From Rostratula benghalensis (taxonomy: Eukaryota > Chordata > Aves > Charadriiformes > Rostratulidae), in assembly GCA_013399305.1 (NCBI GenBank), contig VXAI01000021.1, forward strand, positions 1,287,215 through 1,351,214: a stretch of 64,000 bases of DNA, given 5' to 3'. The position numbers were made by a program, and so were the translations under genes. Under the pieces are notes generated by a model that made no database searches, was not told the origin of the DNA, and saw only the letters and a list, made by a program, of their open reading frames with translations. Position 1 is the first letter of the stretch. Each line of letters begins with the position of its first letter. This document shows positions 61,405 through 64,000 of the stretch, piece after piece.

Positions 61405-62324
61405 NNNNNNNNNNNNNNNNNNNNNNNNNNNNNNNNNNNNNNNNNNNNNNNNNNNNNNNNNNNNNNNNNNNNNNNNNNNNNNNNNNNNNNNNNNNNNNNN
61501 NNNNNNNNNNNNNNNNNNNNNNNNNNNNNNNNNNNNNNNNNNNNNNNNNNNNNNNNNNNNNNNNNNNNNNNNNNNNNNNNNNNNNNNNNNNNNNNNNNNN
61601 NNNNNNNNNNNNNNNNNNNNNNNNNNNNNNNNNNNNNNNNNNNNNNNNNNNNNNNNNNNNNNNNNNNNNNNNNNNNNNNNNNNNNNNNNNNNNNNNNNNN
61701 NNNNNNNNNNNNNNNNNNNNNNNNNNNNNNNNNNNNNNNNNNNNNNNNNNNNNNNNNNNNNNNNNNNNNNNNNNNNNNNNNNNNNNNNNNNNNNNNNNNN
61801 NNNNNNNNNNNNNNNNNNNNNNNNNNNNNNNNNNNNNNNNNNNNNNNNNNNNNNNNNNNNNNNNNNNNNNNNNNNNNNNNNNNNNNNNNNNNNNNNNNNN
61901 NNNNNNNNNNNNNNNNNNNNNNNNNNNNNNNNNNNNNNNNNNNNNNNNNNNNNNNNNNNNNNNNNNNNNNNNNNNNNNNNNNNNNNNNNNNNNNNNNNNN
62001 NNNNNNNNNNNNNNNNNNNNNNNNNNNNNNNNNNNNNNNNNNNNNNNNNNNNNNNNNNNNNNNNNNNNNNNNNNNNNNNNNNNNNNNNNNNNNNNNNNNN
62101 NNNNNNNNNNNNNNNNNNNNNNNNNNNNNNNNNNNNNNNNNNNNNNNNNNNNNNNNNNNNNNNNNNNNNNNNNNNNNNNNNNNNNNNNNNNNNNNNNNNN
62201 NNNNNNNNNNNNNNNNNNNNNNNNNNNNNNNNNNNNNNNNNNNNNNNNNNNNNNNNNNNNNNNNNNNNNNNNNNNNNNNNNNNNNNNNNNNNNNNNNNNN
62301 NNNNNNNNNNNNNNNNNNNNNNNN
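61405..62324. other. Assembly gap (920 N)
   Basis: Undetermined bases inside KCNQ1 intron 1. Open frames reported across it are artefacts of N codons. The sequence on each side is not obviously repetitive; the missing content is unknown. Confidence 1.
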
Positions 62325-64000
62325 ACCATCAGAGGAAGTGTTCAGTGCCTTAGGTAGTCAAACTTACTATTATTTTTCTTGTATTTTTTCAGGCAGTGAT
62401 TTTTTTAAATTTTGTTTTTCTTAATAGGAAATTCTGCTCTAAATCATGTAGCTTTCTTTGGCTATTAGTTTGTGCACACTGGAGGAATAAAGAGGTGCTA
62501 ATATGAATTTTACCCTTGTCTGGCATCATCAATGTTTGAAGACACGAGGATTTTAATTTTTCTCTTTTCCTCACTTTGTGATACAGAATAGTAAAGTAAC
62601 AGCTGTTTTCTGTGTTCAATGAGGTGTTAGAAATTGCACAGAGTACAACACAGGGCTTGGGTAAGTGTGCAGGTATAGCTAAGTACTTGAGTTTGGGTTT
62701 TTTGGTTTGTGTTTTTGTTTTGGGGTTTTTTGTATTTTTTTTTTTAAATCCTAACACCCAAACCCAGCAACAACAAAAAATTCCCACAAAATTGAAAGTA
62801 CTGTCATATGTTTCTTAAATGGCAGCTTCCTCCCTTAACATCCATACTTTACAACAGAAAACTTGGAAACTGGAAAAATGACATAAAAATTAGGCAGGCA
62901 CAGGGCAAACCAATGATTCTTAAATCCTAGGACAACCACTAGGATAAAAGCAAATTTTTTCCTTTGAGCTACTTTAGTGTCAGAACTGCCAGTGTGTAAG
63001 ATAATGAATGCACATTTTATCAAAACTGGCTGAATTCTTTTTGAGTTTAAGAAAGAATGTGTCTGTATGTGGGACTCTATGCAAGGAATATGTCAAGGAC
63101 TAGAACTGCAGCCTTGGAATTTTATCCTTTTGAAAGCTACAAAGTACCAAAAATAGGAAATTACATTGCAAATTGTTAGGTGAACTTTAGATATTCCTAG
63201 CAATGTGCTTAGAGTAGATATTTTTTTCTCATATGTTCTTCACTATCTATGTGATGTTTTAATATTTTATGAAAAATGTTAACTGAAGTCAAAATAAATA
63301 TGACAGGGTTTCTGCATCCTTTTAAGCTTCTGCAAATATTGACCTTGATATTTGAATTTCATATTAAATTTTTCAATACGAAAATAATTCTCACACATGT
63401 TCTGCTAATGCAAATGGATTTTTATGTCATTTGACAATAGAATTTTGTCATATTTGTAATAGAAAACTGAAAGGGTTTCCTCCTAACTGTAAAATCCCTT
63501 TTATTTTTTGTGCCTCTCTGCTAAGGTTATTTAAAAAGTAAATGCTTTGTTATATAACTTGACTAGTGCTTACTTCAAATGAGAAATATGCGGGTATTGG
63601 TGGATTAAGATCTTGAAATAGAAAAAGATTTCTTTGTTTATCCTAACAGGTTGTGGTCTTGTTTGTCATCCAGTAGCTTTACTTTATCACACTCTGAAAA
63701 AAAAAAAGGCAGCATATATTTCCTTTTCCAATAATAGGAAAATATAATACATTTATTGAAGTAATACGTGTTGTGATTCTGCAAGAAATGATCATCATGT
63801 GTCTAAGTTCAATATATGAATAGATATTTGCTTTCCAGTGGGAGCAATTAGTAAAGATAAAAGGTAAGGACCAATTTGGAAAAACAAGAACTTGTATATG
63901 CATCTTCAAAATTAGGGCAATTACAATTATTTGCCAGGTATTATTCACAAGATGCATAGAACTCAGTTAAAATTATTTTATTTAAAATTAGGTATTTTCT

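Larger units (their letters stand above)
54543..64000 (+). other. KCNQ1: KCNQ1 intron 1 (5' part)
   Basis: This sequence follows the exon 1 donor to the window edge. Exon 2 (expected to encode FLIVLVCLIFSVLS) was not found in any readable part; in human this intron is also very large. Seen here: the GT run near 59684-59694, a hairpin at 59604-59628, a minus-strand open frame at 60446-60973, the assembly gap at 61405-62324, and G/T-rich simple sequence at about 62690-62745. The remainder shows nothing recognisable. Confidence 0.8.

Noticed and set aside
60995..62424. Several 320-440-codon open frames on both strands
   Set aside because: They run through the 920-base N gap; nearly all residues are undefined, so they are artefacts.
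54543..64000. Search for KCNQ1 exon 2 (S1, FLIVLVCLIF motif)
   Set aside because: No matching reading was found in the readable part; it may lie in the gap or, more likely, beyond the window.
1..64000. CRISPR arrays, operons, tRNA or rRNA genes, bacterial-type mobile elements
   Set aside because: None seen; the spliced channel genes and retroelements show a vertebrate nuclear locus.

Overview
This is a vertebrate nuclear window, most likely from a bird. The evidence is spliced ion-channel genes with canonical GT/AG introns, two solo LTRs of a family I know as abundant in bird genomes, a decayed CR1-like LINE 3' end, old MIR-type SINEs, and the (G)n(T)n-rich simple repeats common in bird assemblies. 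The species cannot be fixed from sequence alone.

Two genes are present, head to head. (1) TRPM5 lies on the minus strand from the left edge to 28799. I placed 18 coding exons, starting at the ATG at 28799-28797 and ending with the first 34 bases of the S5 exon, cut by the left edge. All splice phases agree, giving about 876 in-frame codons with no stop: the whole cytosolic N-terminus (TRPM homology regions) and S1 to the beginning of S5. The pore loop, S6, TRP helix and C-terminal coiled coil lie outside the window. (2) KCNQ1 exon 1 lies on the plus strand (CDS 54145-54542) inside a CpG island; the remaining 9.5 kb to the right edge is its first intron, with no further exon recognised and a 920-base assembly gap at 61405-62324. 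TRPM5 next to KCNQ1 in this divergent order matches the human 11p15.5 arrangement, which supports both calls.

Between the two start codons are about 25 kb with no convincing gene: unique AT-rich sequence, microsatellites, an old CR1-like fragment (about 34060-34640), a MIR-type SINE (about 43440-43575), one unexplained 184-codon ORF (38085-38639) and a 607-bp solo LTR (53219-53825) with a perfect 5-bp target duplication. That LTR ends only about 320 bp before the KCNQ1 start codon and lies in the same orientation, so it sits in or beside the KCNQ1 promoter. A related solo LTR (23252-23760) lies antisense in a TRPM5 intron.

Functionally the two genes are not a pathway. TRPM5 is the Ca2+-activated monovalent cation channel of taste and other chemosensory cells; KCNQ1 is the voltage-gated K+ channel of cardiac IKs and epithelia. 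Sharing one intergenic space makes its regulatory content the most interesting unexplained part. No CRISPR, operon, tRNA, rRNA or new multigene system was seen. The observations most worth checking are the LTR at the KCNQ1 promoter, a perfect 17-bp-arm hairpin with YY1-like motifs in a TRPM5 intron, and two orphan reading frames.
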